Of a stretch of DNA of 64,000 bases, positions 1 to 8,052 are shown one piece after another. The first letter of the stretch is position 1. Each line of letters starts with the position of its first letter. The translations under genes were made by a program, and so were the position numbers. Source of the stretch: Zoogloea sp. (GTDB taxonomy: Bacteria; Pseudomonadota; Gammaproteobacteria; Burkholderiales; Rhodocyclaceae); NCBI RefSeq assembly GCF_030157465.1, contig NZ_JAOAUU010000012.1, forward strand, positions 1 to 64,000, written 5' to 3'. A model generated the notes under the pieces. It did not search any database and was not told the origin of the DNA. It saw only the letters and a list, made by a program, of their open reading frames with translations.

Positions 1-116
1 TTGCTTCGCCAAGAAAGTAGGCAAAGAAGGCGACCCGGCTTCACCGGTCGGCCTGGCGGCCGACTCCCCTGCGCTGCTCGGCGGTTCAGACGGGCTATCT
101 GGAAGCACCGAGCCTG
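1..116 (-). repeat. Intergenic repeat, inverted truncated copy
   Basis: The reverse complement of about the first 80 bases matches 640-720 closely, and the next 35 bases match the region around 526-560, so this is a shorter copy in the opposite orientation that lacks the middle part. It begins inside the element's hairpin: TTG at 1-3, loop 4-9, then CAAGAAAGTAGG at 10-21. No protein in any frame resembles a real family. The element may continue to the left of the window. Confidence 0.75.
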
Positions 117-269
117 TTCGGAAGCGACAGCGGCAATTCAACCCGCCGGCAGCTTGGCTTTGAGTGCATGGATAACACCAGTCGGTTCCGCAGGGGCTCG
201 GTAGCCGTGCAAAGCCCGTTCCATACCGCCGAGCAGCACAGCAGCAGGCGGAGAAGTCCGGCGCGGCTG

Positions 270-440
270 TTTGAGCCGGCGCAGCCGGCGAGTTCCGCGA
301 CGGCCGCCTGCTGCGAGCAGCGCAGGGGAGTCGGCCGCGATAGCGGACGACCGGTATGGCCGGGTCGCCTTTCTTGCCTTCTTCTTTGGCGACGCAAAGA
401 AGAAGGTCGCCCGCCGGGGCGAGACCCGGCCAACGACACG
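270..440 (+). repeat. Intergenic repeat, direct copy A
   Basis: About 171 bases that align with 588-759. Both begin with tttgagccgg, share a gcagcgcagg block and end with an identical stretch that finishes in ccaacgacacg. A weaker upstream extension aligns too (about 194 with about 526). It contains a perfect 12-bp hairpin at 377-406. Many high-GC proteobacterial genomes carry repeats of this look, which gene finders often call as spurious Arg/Pro-rich proteins; I treat the open frames here as such. Confidence 0.8.
377..406. other. Perfect hairpin in repeat copy A
   Basis: Arms CCTTCTTCTTTG (377-388) and CAAAGAAGAAGG (395-406) pair over 12 bp around the loop gcgacg. Compared with copy B, three base pairs differ and each change is compensated on the other arm. 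Confidence 0.8.
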
Positions 441-587
441 CCAACAACGGGAACGCCTGCATATAACCAACGATCCGAAAAACCGGAGCTTCAACCCGCC
501 GGAGAAACAACCGCGACCACAGCAAAGGCTCGGTGGCCCCCTGAAGCCCGTCTGAGCCGCCGAGCAGCGCAGTATCCGGGGCTGCTG

Positions 588-759
588 TTTGAGCCGGCTG
601 AGCCGGCGAGTTCAGCCCCGGAAGGCCCCGCCTGTTGCGAGCAGCGCAGGGCAGTCGGCCGCAGGCCGACCGGTGAAGCCGGGTCGCCTTCTTTGCCTAC
701 TTTCTTGGCGAAGCAAGAAAGTAGGTCGCCCGCCGGGGCGAGACCCGGCCAACGACACG
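588..759 (+). repeat. Intergenic repeat, direct copy B
   Basis: About 172 bases, the second direct copy. It ends three bases before the stop codon of the TetR gene on the other strand (763-765), so it occupies that gene's 3' flank. It contains a perfect 12-bp hairpin at 696-725. Between the repeat copies, in 117-269 and 441-587, I see only weaker repeat-like sequence and no supported gene. Confidence 0.8.
696..725. other. Perfect hairpin in repeat copy B
   Basis: Arms CCTACTTTCTTG (696-707) and CAAGAAAGTAGG (714-725) pair over 12 bp around the loop gcgaag. On the minus strand it lies just downstream of the TetR gene and could act as an RNA 3' structure, though no T-run follows. Confidence 0.8.
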
Positions 760-762
760 TCA

Positions 763-1401
763 TTAAACAGCACGCCCGAATACTCCCCGGCAAAACTCCT
801 CCCTCAACCGCGCCAGATCCATCTCCCCGCCCACCAGCCGGGCAATCGACGCCCGCGACGATACCAGCAGCGCAATCGCGCCGATCATCGCCGCATGGGC
901 CACCACCGGATCTGATTCGCCAAAAACCCCCTCGCGCATCGCCTCCTCCCACAGCGGCCGGTAAAACGCCAGGTTGGGCCGAATCAGACGTTCCTCGACG
1001 CAGACCGCCCGCTCGCCCTCCCCGCTCGCCTCGCGCAAGACCAGGCTGGCCAGCCGGGGGTCAGAGGCAATCTGGTCGAACAGGAATTCAACGCCCTGCC
1101 GGAGCCGCTGCGCGGCGCTTACGCCGGGGGCGTAGAGTTTTGCAGCGATTTCCGCATGAGCGGCCCGCATGCGCTCAGCGGCCTCGTCGACCACCGCCAG
1201 CCACAGCTCGGCCTTGGAGCCGAAGTAATGGGCCACCATCGACACATCGAAGCCCACGGCAAGGGCGATCGCGCGCAGGCTGGCGCCCTCGTAGCCGCTG
1301 CCTGCAAAAGCCGACATCGCCGCGGCCAGCAGCCGGTCACGGCAATCGGAATCACCGCCACGGGGGCGGCCGGGGCTGCGGAGGGGTTCCGGAATGGTCA
1401 T
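763..1401 (-). CDS. TetR/AcrR-family transcriptional regulator
   Basis: A 212-residue protein with the layout of TetR repressors. An N-terminal helix-turn-helix (about residues 20-65) includes SLRAIALAVGFDVSMVAHYF, which matches the TetR recognition helix. A helical ligand/dimer domain follows. I use the ATG at 1401, which places the HTH at the usual distance; an upstream ATG at 1479 would add an Arg-rich tail unlike the family. It is divergent from the export operon beginning at 1646, the usual arrangement for a local repressor of an efflux system, so control of that operon is inferred. The inducer cannot be read from sequence. The C-terminal half resembles the CerR-type domain seen in regulators near YhiI/RbbA exporters, but I am not sure of this. 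Confidence 0.9.
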   Translation of the reverse strand: MTIPEPLRSPGRPRGGDSDCRDRLLAAAMSAFAGSGYEGASLRAIALAVGFDVSMVAHYFGSKAELWLAVVDEAAERMRAAHAEIAAKLYAPGVSAAQRLRQGVEFLFDQIASDPRLASLVLREASGEGERAVCVEERLIRPNLAFYRPLWEEAMREGVFGESDPVVAHAAMIGAIALLVSSRASIARLVGGEMDLARLREEFCRGVFGRAV

Positions 1402-1500
1402 GGGACGGAATCTTTCAAGGGCAGGAATGCGGGGCGAACGCGACAAACCACGATAACGCCAGGCTCGTCGGCAACGCAATCCAACAATCGTTGAAAATTA

Positions 1501-1514
1501 TTGACCTCGATCAA
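1501..1514. promoter_or_regulatory. FNR/ANR-like box candidate
   Basis: TTGACCTCGATCAA matches the FNR consensus TTGATNNNNATCAA except at position 5. It lies in the divergent gap, 131 bases before the efflux start and 99 bases after the regulator start. Oxygen control of either gene is an inference from this single site. Confidence 0.4.
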
Positions 1515-1571
1515 ACCTGATTCACGTCAAACACTTAACGCCGGCTTTCACGCTTGCCGATTTTTCCAACA

Positions 1572-1594
1572 GGTGTTGAAATACCCAAAACACC
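1572..1594. promoter_or_regulatory. Inverted repeat in divergent regulatory gap
   Basis: GGTGTT (1572-1577) and AACACC (1589-1594) form a perfect 6-bp dyad with an 11-base spacer, between the TetR gene and the efflux operon. A second small dyad, CAAC-aatc-GTTG, lies at 1482-1493. Either could be a repressor operator; the sequence alone does not decide. Confidence 0.3.
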
Positions 1595-1645
1595 AGGACG
1601 CCAGACGCCATCGCCTGGCAATGGGTGAATTGGCAAGGAGTCATC

Positions 1646-3043
1646 GTGAAGCTCACCCGGATCACTCGCAGTGTCCTGTGGTGCCTGATTGGCGGGCTCG
1701 CCGCGTGCGCAACGCCGCCGGCCGACACCGCGCCGGAGGCGGTCATTCCGGCCCATTACCCCGGCCTTGAGCACAACGCGGCCGAGCGCACCGACACCGA
1801 CTGGCGCAGCTTATTCACCGACCCCCACCTGCTGGCGCTGATCGACAGCGCCCTCACCCACAACCGCGACCTCAAGCTTGCCGTCGCCCGCGTCGCCGAG
1901 GTTCGCGCCCTCTACGACATCCAGCAGGCCGGCAGCCGGCCCGGCATCGATGTCATCGCCAGCGGCTCGCGCGCCCGCACCCCGGCCGATCTCTCGGTGA
2001 CCGGGGCTGCCACCGTATCGGGGCAATACCGGGCCGGGGCCAATCTCAGCGCCTACGAAATCGATTTCTGGGGCCGCGTGCGCAGCCTCAACGAAGCCGC
2101 GCTGGCGCAGTTTCTGGCCAGTGACGAAGCCCGCCGGGCCTTCGAGCTGGGGCTGATCGCGCAAGTGGCCAACATTCACCTGCTGGCCCGCGAGCTGGAC
2201 GAGCGCATCGTGCTGGCCCGCAAAGCCCTCGTGACCCGCGAAGAATCCTTCCGCATCATGGGGCGCCGCGCCGAGGTGGGCAGCAGTTCCAACCTCGAAC
2301 TGCGCCAGGTGGAAAGCCTGCTGATCAACACCCGCGGCGAGCTGGCCGCCCTCGAACGCCAGCGCGCCCAGAACGACGCATTGCTGGCGCAACTCGTCGG
2401 CCACGCCCCGCCGCCCGGCCCCGCGCCCGCAGCGCTTGCCGCGCAGGGCCTCGAGGCACCGCTGGCGCCCGGCCTGCCGTCCGGCCTGCTCACCCGCCGC
2501 CCCGACATTCGCGCCGCCGAGCAGCGGCTCGCAGCAAGCCAAGCCAGCGTTCGCGCCGCCCGCGCCGCCTTTTTGCCCAACATCACGCTCACCGCCTTTG
2601 GCGGATCCGCCAGCGCCGAACTCGAAGGCCTGTTCCGCGGCGGCAACAGCAGCTGGAACTTCACCCCGGTGCTGCGGATGCCGCTCTTCGACGGCGGCCG
2701 CACCCGCGCCGGGCTCGAACTGGCCGAAGCGCGACAGCGCGTGGCCGTGGCCGATTACGAGGCCACCATCCAGACCGCCTTTCGCGAAGTGGCCGACGCC
2801 CTCGCCGCCCGGCAGTGGCTGACCGTGCAGGTCAGGGAGCAGCAGGCGCTGGTTGCCGCCGAAGCCGATCGCGCCCGTCTGGCCTCCCTGCGCTTCGAAC
2901 GCGGGGTGAGCAATTACCTCGATGTGCTCGACGCCCAGCGCGCCCTGTTTGCCGCCGAGCAGGCGCTGGTGCAACTGCGCCGGGCGCACATGAGCAGCAC
3001 CGTCAATCTCTTAAAGGCGCTCGGTGGCAACACGCCCGCCTGA
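1646..3043 (+). CDS. Outer-membrane factor lipoprotein of an efflux system (NodT/OprM family)
   Basis: A 465-residue TolC-type outer-membrane channel. The start is GTG at 1646, preceded by AAGGAG at 1635-1640. This start gives a lipoprotein signal peptide with lipobox LAAC (Cys21), so the mature protein is lipid-anchored as in OprM/CusC. Two OEP repeats follow, with the family's helical motifs (SSNLELRQVESLL, then TRRPDIRAAEQRLAASQA, and SNYLDVLDAQRALFAAEQAL near the C-terminus). It is the first gene of an export operon and lies 16 bases upstream of the HlyD adaptor. It should form the outer-membrane exit duct for the ABC exporter encoded next. Dedicated OMF genes inside YhiI/RbbA-like operons are less common than reliance on a separate tolC. 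Confidence 0.92.
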   Translation: MKLTRITRSVLWCLIGGLAACATPPADTAPEAVIPAHYPGLEHNAAERTDTDWRSLFTDPHLLALIDSALTHNRDLKLAVARVAEVRALYDIQQAGSRPGIDVIASGSRARTPADLSVTGAATVSGQYRAGANLSAYEIDFWGRVRSLNEAALAQFLASDEARRAFELGLIAQVANIHLLARELDERIVLARKALVTREESFRIMGRRAEVGSSSNLELRQVESLLINTRGELAALERQRAQNDALLAQLVGHAPPPGPAPAALAAQGLEAPLAPGLPSGLLTRRPDIRAAEQRLAASQASVRAARAAFLPNITLTAFGGSASAELEGLFRGGNSSWNFTPVLRMPLFDGGRTRAGLELAEARQRVAVADYEATIQTAFREVADALAARQWLTVQVREQQALVAAEADRARLASLRFERGVSNYLDVLDAQRALFAAEQALVQLRRAHMSSTVNLLKALGGNTPA

Positions 3044-3059
3044 GCGCAAAGGACGCACG

Positions 3060-4130
3060 ATGAAACCCGAACACAAGACCTGGCTCACCCGCGGCGCGCT
3101 CGCCGTGGCGCTGCTTGCGGTGCTGGCCCTGGCCTGGAAGTTTGCCCGCCCGCCCGCCGACGATGGCGCCTTCGTGCGGGGTAACGGCCGCATCGAAGCC
3201 ACCGAAGTGGACGTCGCCGCGAAGGCCGCCGGCCGCGTCGCCGAAATCCTCGTCAACGAGGGCGACTTCGTGAAGGCCGGTGATGTCATCGCAAAAATGG
3301 ACACCCGCGCCATCGACGCCCAGCTCGCCCAGGCCCGCGCCCAGGTAGCCAACGCGCGCAGCGCCCGGCAGACCGCGCTGGCCTTGGTGGCCCAGCGCAA
3401 GGCCGACGCGGCGATGGCCGTCGCCGTGCTCACCCAGCGCCATACCGAACTCGAAGTGGCCAAAAAGACGAGCGCCCGCTCGAAAGCCCTCCTCGCCGAT
3501 CGTGCCACCTCGGCCCAGCAGGCCGACGAGGATGCCGCACGGGCCAGCAATGCCGCGGCCAACGTGGCGGTGGCAGAGGCCCAGATCACCGCCAGCAAGG
3601 CGGCCATCGGCGCCGCGGAATCCCAGGTGGCGCAAACCGAAGCCGGCATCGACGCGGCCAACGCGGCGGCCGACCGCCTCAAGACCGAACTCGAGGACGG
3701 CGTGCTCAAGGCCCCGCGGGGCGGCCGCGTGCAATACCGCGTCGTGCAACCCGGCGAGGTGGTGGGCGGCGGCGGCAAGGTGGTCAGCCTGCTGGATATC
3801 GGCGACGTGTACATGACCTTCTTCCTGCCCGAAATGGCGGCTGGCCGCGTGGCGCTGGGCAGCGAGGTGCGCATCGCGCTCGACGCGGCGCGGCAGTTCG
3901 TGATTCCGGCGCAGGTTTCCTACGTGGCCAGCGTGGCCCAATTCACGCCCAAAACCGTCGAAACCCAGAGCGAACGCCAGAAAATGGTGTTTCGCGTCAA
4001 GGCGCGCATCGACCCCGAGCTGCTTAAAAAATACCCCGAACAGGTCAAAACCGGCCTGCCCGGCATGGCGCACCTGCGCCTCGATGCCCAGCGCGACTGG
4101 CCCGCCGAACTGCAGGTGAAGCTGCCGTGA
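3060..4130 (+). CDS. HlyD/EmrA-type periplasmic adaptor (YhiI-like)
   Basis: A 356-residue membrane-fusion protein. It has an N-terminal transmembrane anchor (about residues 10-28), a first lipoyl half (about 45-85), a long Ala-rich coiled-coil hairpin (about 85-215), a second lipoyl half containing [12 protein letters not shown], and a beta-barrel domain. The ATG at 3060 has AAAGGA just upstream. Its stop overlaps the next start (GTGA, 4127-4130), so translation with the ABC protein is probably coupled. It should link the inner-membrane exporter to the outer-membrane factor encoded upstream. The arrangement adaptor, double-ATPase fusion, permease matches the E. coli yhiI-rbbA-yhhJ order. Confidence 0.92.
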   Translation: MKPEHKTWLTRGALAVALLAVLALAWKFARPPADDGAFVRGNGRIEATEVDVAAKAAGRVAEILVNEGDFVKAGDVIAKMDTRAIDAQLAQARAQVANARSARQTALALVAQRKADAAMAVAVLTQRHTELEVAKKTSARSKALLADRATSAQQADEDAARASNAAANVAVAEAQITASKAAIGAAESQVAQTEAGIDAANAAADRLKTELEDGVLKAPRGGRVQYRVVQPGEVVGGGGKVVSLLDIGDVYMTFFLPEMAAGRVALGSEVRIALDAARQFVIPAQVSYVASVAQFTPKTVETQSERQKMVFRVKARIDPELLKKYPEQVKTGLPGMAHLRLDAQRDWPAELQVKLP

Positions 4131-6862
4131 CACCCGCCCCGGTCATCCGCCTGGCCGGGTTGACCCACCGCTACGGCAAGGTGCTCGCGGCGGACGGGGT
4201 CGACCTCGAGCTGCCCGCCGGCTGCATGGTCGGCTTCATCGGCCCCGACGGCGTCGGCAAATCGACCTGGCTGGGCCTGATCGCCGGGGCGCGCAAGATC
4301 CAGCAGGGCACGGTAGAGGTGCTCGGCGGCGACATGGCCAGCCAGCGCCACCGCGAGGCGGTGTGCCCGCGCATTGCCTACATGCCCCAGGGCCTCGGCA
4401 AAAATCTTTACCCCACGCTGTCGGTTTTTGAAAACATCGACTTCTTCGGCCGCCTGTTCGGCCAGCCCAAAGCCGAGCGCGAGCGGCGCATCGCCGAGCT
4501 GCTCGAGGCCACCGGCCTGGCCGGGTTTGCCGATCGACCGGCGCAAAAACTCTCCGGCGGCATGAAACAGAAGCTCGGCCTGTGCTGTGCGCTGATCCAC
4601 GACCCCGACCTGCTGATCCTCGACGAGCCCACCACCGGCGTCGATCCGCTGTCCCGGCGGCAGTTCTGGGATCTCATCGGGAGCATCCGCACCGACCACC
4701 CCGGTATGAGCGTGCTGGTCGCCACCGCCTACATGGAAGAGGCCGAGCAGTACGACTGGCTGGTGGCCGTGGACAGTGGCCGCGTGCTGGCCACCGGCGC
4801 ACCGGCCGAACTGCGCACCCGCACCGGCGCCGCCACGCTGGAGGAAGCCTTTCTGGCGCTGCTGCCCGAAGACCGGCGCGGCGGCCACACCGGGCTGACG
4901 ATCCCGCCCCTTGCCGCCGGCGAAGTGGTGATTGAGGCCAGGGGCCTGCAGATGCGCTTTGGCGACTTCATCGCCGTGGACGACGTGAACCTGCAGGTGC
5001 GGCGGGGCGAGATTTTCGGTTTTCTCGGCTCGAACGGCTGCGGCAAATCGACCACCATGAAAATGCTCACCGGCCTGTTGCCGCCCACCCAAGGCGAGGC
5101 CCGGCTGCTGGGCGAAGTGCTCGACGCCGACAACATCGAAACCCGTCGCCGCGTGGGCTACATGTCGCAGGCCTTTTCGCTGTATGGCGAGCTGTCGGTG
5201 CGGCGCAACCTCCAGCTGCACGCGCGCCTGTTCAGGCTGTCCCGGGCCGAGGGCGACGCCCGCATCCTTGAACTGGCCAAGCGCTTCGACCTGACCCCGG
5301 TGATGGACGCGCTGCCCGACGCGCTGCCGCTGGGCATCCGCCAGCGCCTGCAACTGGCGGTGGCGGTGCTGCACCAGCCCGACGTGCTGATCCTCGACGA
5401 ACCCACCTCGGGCGTCGACCCCGTGGCCCGGGATCACTTCTGGGCGCTGATCATCGACCTGTCGCGCAAGGATGGCGTGACGATCTTCATCACCACCCAC
5501 TTTATGAACGAGGCCCAGCGCTGCGACCGCATCTCGCTGATGCACGCCGGCCACATCCTCGCCAGCGACACCCCCGCCGCACTGGTTGCCGCACGCGGCG
5601 CGGCCAGCCTCGAAGACGCCTTCGTCGGCTACCTTGCCGAGGCCAGCGGCATCACGCTGGCCCCAAAGAGCGCCCCCACGCCCGCCGTGCCGCAGGCACC
5701 CGCAACGCCGGCCAACCCGCCATCCGGCCACATTCCCCGCTTCAGCCTCGCCCGCCTCTTCAGCTTCAGCCGGCGCGAAGCCGTAGAGCTGCGCCGCGAC
5801 CCCTTTCGCCTCACCCTCGCCCTGCTCGGCACCGTTCTGCTGATGCTGGTCATGGGCTACGGCATCAGCATGGACGTGGAAAACCTCAACTACGCCGTGC
5901 TGGACCTCGACCGCAGCGCGGCCAGCGAGTCGTACACGCTGCGCATCAGCGGCTCGCGCTATTTTTCCGAGAAAGCCCCGCTGCAAAGCCACGCCGACAT
6001 CGACCAGCGCATGCGCGCCGGCGAACTGGCGATGGCCCTGGAAATCCCCCACGGCTTCGGTCGCGACCTGGCCCGCGGCGCGGTGCCCGAAATCGGCGTG
6101 TGGCTGGACGGTGCCATGCCCATGCGCGCCGAAGTGGCCCGCGGCTACGTGATGGGCCTGCACGCGCAAACCCTGGCCGAAGGCGTCGCCGCGGCCACCG
6201 GCAGCCGCAGCGCCGGCCTCGGCGACGTCGCCGTGCGCTACCGCTACAACCCCGAAATGCGCAGCCTCGTGGCGATGGTGCCGGCGGTCATCCCCATGCT
6301 GCTGGTGTTCATCCCGGCCATGCTCACCGCCCTGGGGGTGGTCCGCGAAAAGGAGATGGGCTCCATCCTCAATGTTTACACCACGCCGGTCACCAAGCTT
6401 GAATTCCTGCTCGGCAAGCAGTTGCCCTACATCGGCTTGTCGCTGCTCAACTTCGTGCTGCTCTTCGTGCTTGCGATCACGCTGTTCAACGTGCCTTTCA
6501 AGGGCAGCCTCGCGGCCCTGTGCCTTGGCGCGCTGCTGTACGTCACCGCCACCACCGGGCTCGGGCTGCTGATGTCGACGGTGACCGAAAGCCAGGTCGC
6601 CGCGATGGTCGGCACCTCGATCGGCACGCTGCTGCCGGCGATCCAGTTTTCCGGCATGCTCGACCCGGTGTCGTCGCTGGAAGGCGTCGGCGCCTGGGTC
6701 GGCATGGCCTACCCGACCACCCATTTCCTCACGATTTGCCGCGGCACCTTCTCCAAGGCGCTGGGCTTTGCCGATCTGGGCAGCGCGTTCATTCCGCTCC
6801 TGATCGCCATTCCGGTACTCACCCTGGCTTCGGCGCTGCTGCTCAACAAGCAGGCACGCTGA
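4127..6862 (+). CDS. Fused ABC exporter: two ATPase domains plus ABC-2 permease (RbbA/YhiH-like)
   Basis: A 911-residue protein with two ATP-binding domains followed by an ABC-2 permease. Domain 1 has Walker [10 protein letters not shown] (39-47), signature LSGGMKQK (142-149) and Walker B LLILDEP. Domain 2 has Walker [10 protein letters not shown] (301-309) and Walker [13 protein letters not shown], but its signature is LPLGIRQR instead of LSGGQ, a variant I associate with this family. The C-terminal third (about 540-911) has a first membrane helix near 560, a large periplasmic loop and a five-helix core. It starts with GTG overlapping the adaptor's stop. It should energise export together with the separate permease that follows. 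The substrate is unknown; the family name RbbA (ribosome-associated ATPase) does not prove a ribosomal role here. Confidence 0.92.
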   Translation: MTPAPVIRLAGLTHRYGKVLAADGVDLELPAGCMVGFIGPDGVGKSTWLGLIAGARKIQQGTVEVLGGDMASQRHREAVCPRIAYMPQGLGKNLYPTLSVFENIDFFGRLFGQPKAERERRIAELLEATGLAGFADRPAQKLSGGMKQKLGLCCALIHDPDLLILDEPTTGVDPLSRRQFWDLIGSIRTDHPGMSVLVATAYMEEAEQYDWLVAVDSGRVLATGAPAELRTRTGAATLEEAFLALLPEDRRGGHTGLTIPPLAAGEVVIEARGLQMRFGDFIAVDDVNLQVRRGEIFGFLGSNGCGKSTTMKMLTGLLPPTQGEARLLGEVLDADNIETRRRVGYMSQAFSLYGELSVRRNLQLHARLFRLSRAEGDARILELAKRFDLTPVMDALPDALPLGIRQRLQLAVAVLHQPDVLILDEPTSGVDPVARDHFWALIIDLSRKDGVTIFITTHFMNEAQRCDRISLMHAGHILASDTPAALVAARGAASLEDAFVGYLAEASGITLAPKSAPTPAVPQAPATPANPPSGHIPRFSLARLFSFSRREAVELRRDPFRLTLALLGTVLLMLVMGYGISMDVENLNYAVLDLDRSAASESYTLRISGSRYFSEKAPLQSHADIDQRMRAGELAMALEIPHGFGRDLARGAVPEIGVWLDGAMPMRAEVARGYVMGLHAQTLAEGVAAATGSRSAGLGDVAVRYRYNPEMRSLVAMVPAVIPMLLVFIPAMLTALGVVREKEMGSILNVYTTPVTKLEFLLGKQLPYIGLSLLNFVLLFVLAITLFNVPFKGSLAALCLGALLYVTATTGLGLLMSTVTESQVAAMVGTSIGTLLPAIQFSGMLDPVSSLEGVGAWVGMAYPTTHFLTICRGTFSKALGFADLGSAFIPLLIAIPVLTLASALLLNKQAR

Positions 6863-6875
6863 AAAAGGATCGATC

Positions 6876-8015
6876 ATGGGCCGGCACAGCAGCCACCTCC
6901 ACAACACCTGGCACCTGGGCATCAAGGAGTTTCACAGCCTGCTGGGCGACCCGACGATGCTGTTCCTGATCCTCTTCATGTTCAGCGTGGCCATTTATTC
7001 CGACGCCCACTCCAAGCCCGAAAGCCTGCACCGGGCCTCGATTGCGGTGGTGGACGAAGACCGCTCGCAGTTGTCCGGCCGCATCCTCGACGCACTCCAG
7101 CCGCCCCAGTTCATCCCGCCGGTGCACGTAGGCCTGGCCGACATGGACAAGGGCATGGACGCCGGTCTCCACACTTTCGTGCTCGACATTCCGCCCAACT
7201 TCCAGCGCGACGTGCTGGCCGGCCGCGCGCCCTCCATCCAGCTCAACGTGGACGCCACCCGCCAGAGCCAGGCGCAAACCGGCACCGGCTACATCCAGAG
7301 CATCATCAACGACGAGATCCGCGCCTTTGCCGCCCGCTACCGGGCGGCCGCGCCGGCGCCGGTCAAGCTGGTGCCGCGCAGCCTGTTCAACCCCAACCTC
7401 AACGCTTCGTGGTTTGCCGCCATCACCGCCCTCATCAACAACGTCACCCAGCTGGGCATCCTGCTCACCGGCGCAGCCCTGATTCGCGAGCGCGAGCACG
7501 GCACCATCGAACACCTGCTGGTGATGCCGGTCACGCCGCTGGAAATCATGCTCTCCAAGGTGTGGTCGATGGGCGTGGTGGTGCTGATTGCCTCGTCCCT
7601 GTCGCTGCAGTTCATGGTCAAGGGCGCGCTCGGCGTCACGGTGGACGGCTCGGCCGTGCTGTTCGGGCTGGGCACCCTGCTCTACCTCTTCGCGGCCGCC
7701 TCGATCGGCATCTACATGGGCACCCTGGCGCGCAACATGCCGCAGTTCGGGCTGATGTCCATCCTCGTGCTCCTGCCGCTGCAGATTCTCTCGGGCGCCC
7801 TCACCCCCCGCGAGAGCATGCCCGACATGGTGCGCTGGCTGATGTCCTTCGCCCCCACCACCCATTACGTCAGCCTGGCCCAGGCGGTGCTGTTCCGCAA
7901 CGCCGGCCTCGACGTGGTGTGGCCCCAGTTCCTGATGGTGGCAGCGATCGGCGCGGTCTTCTTCGCCCTCGCCCACCAACGCCTGCGTCGCACCATCAGC
8001 ACGATGCAGGGCTGA
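6876..8015 (+). CDS. yhhJ: ABC-2 type permease (YhhJ-like)
   Basis: A 379-residue inner-membrane permease. It has one N-terminal helix (about 23-43), a large periplasmic region (about 45-175) and a C-terminal bundle of about five helices ending near residue 370. The motif IREREHGTIEHLLVMPVTPL is characteristic of ABC-2 exporters of this group. The start ATG follows AAAAAGGA and lies 13 bases after the ABC fusion protein. It probably pairs with the permease half of that protein to complete the channel. Confidence 0.9.
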   Translation: MGRHSSHLHNTWHLGIKEFHSLLGDPTMLFLILFMFSVAIYSDAHSKPESLHRASIAVVDEDRSQLSGRILDALQPPQFIPPVHVGLADMDKGMDAGLHTFVLDIPPNFQRDVLAGRAPSIQLNVDATRQSQAQTGTGYIQSIINDEIRAFAARYRAAAPAPVKLVPRSLFNPNLNASWFAAITALINNVTQLGILLTGAALIREREHGTIEHLLVMPVTPLEIMLSKVWSMGVVVLIASSLSLQFMVKGALGVTVDGSAVLFGLGTLLYLFAAASIGIYMGTLARNMPQFGLMSILVLLPLQILSGALTPRESMPDMVRWLMSFAPTTHYVSLAQAVLFRNAGLDVVWPQFLMVAAIGAVFFALAHQRLRRTISTMQG

Positions 8016-8052
8016 CCCGCCACGCGACATCCCGATTGAGGAGAAACTGCAC

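Noticed and set aside
1-759. Repeat block considered as a CRISPR array or insertion sequence
   Set aside because: The copies are long, unequal and in both orientations, with no regular spacers, no transposase and no target duplication visible.
168-1520. Long open frame of about 450 codons on the plus strand
   Set aside because: It runs through the intergenic repeats and then antisense through the TetR gene, is Arg/Pro-rich throughout, and has no domain.
3920-6925. Open frame of about 1000 codons antisense to the exporter
   Set aside because: It is a high-GC shadow of the ABC fusion gene, with His/Gly/Gln-rich low-complexity translation and no family match.
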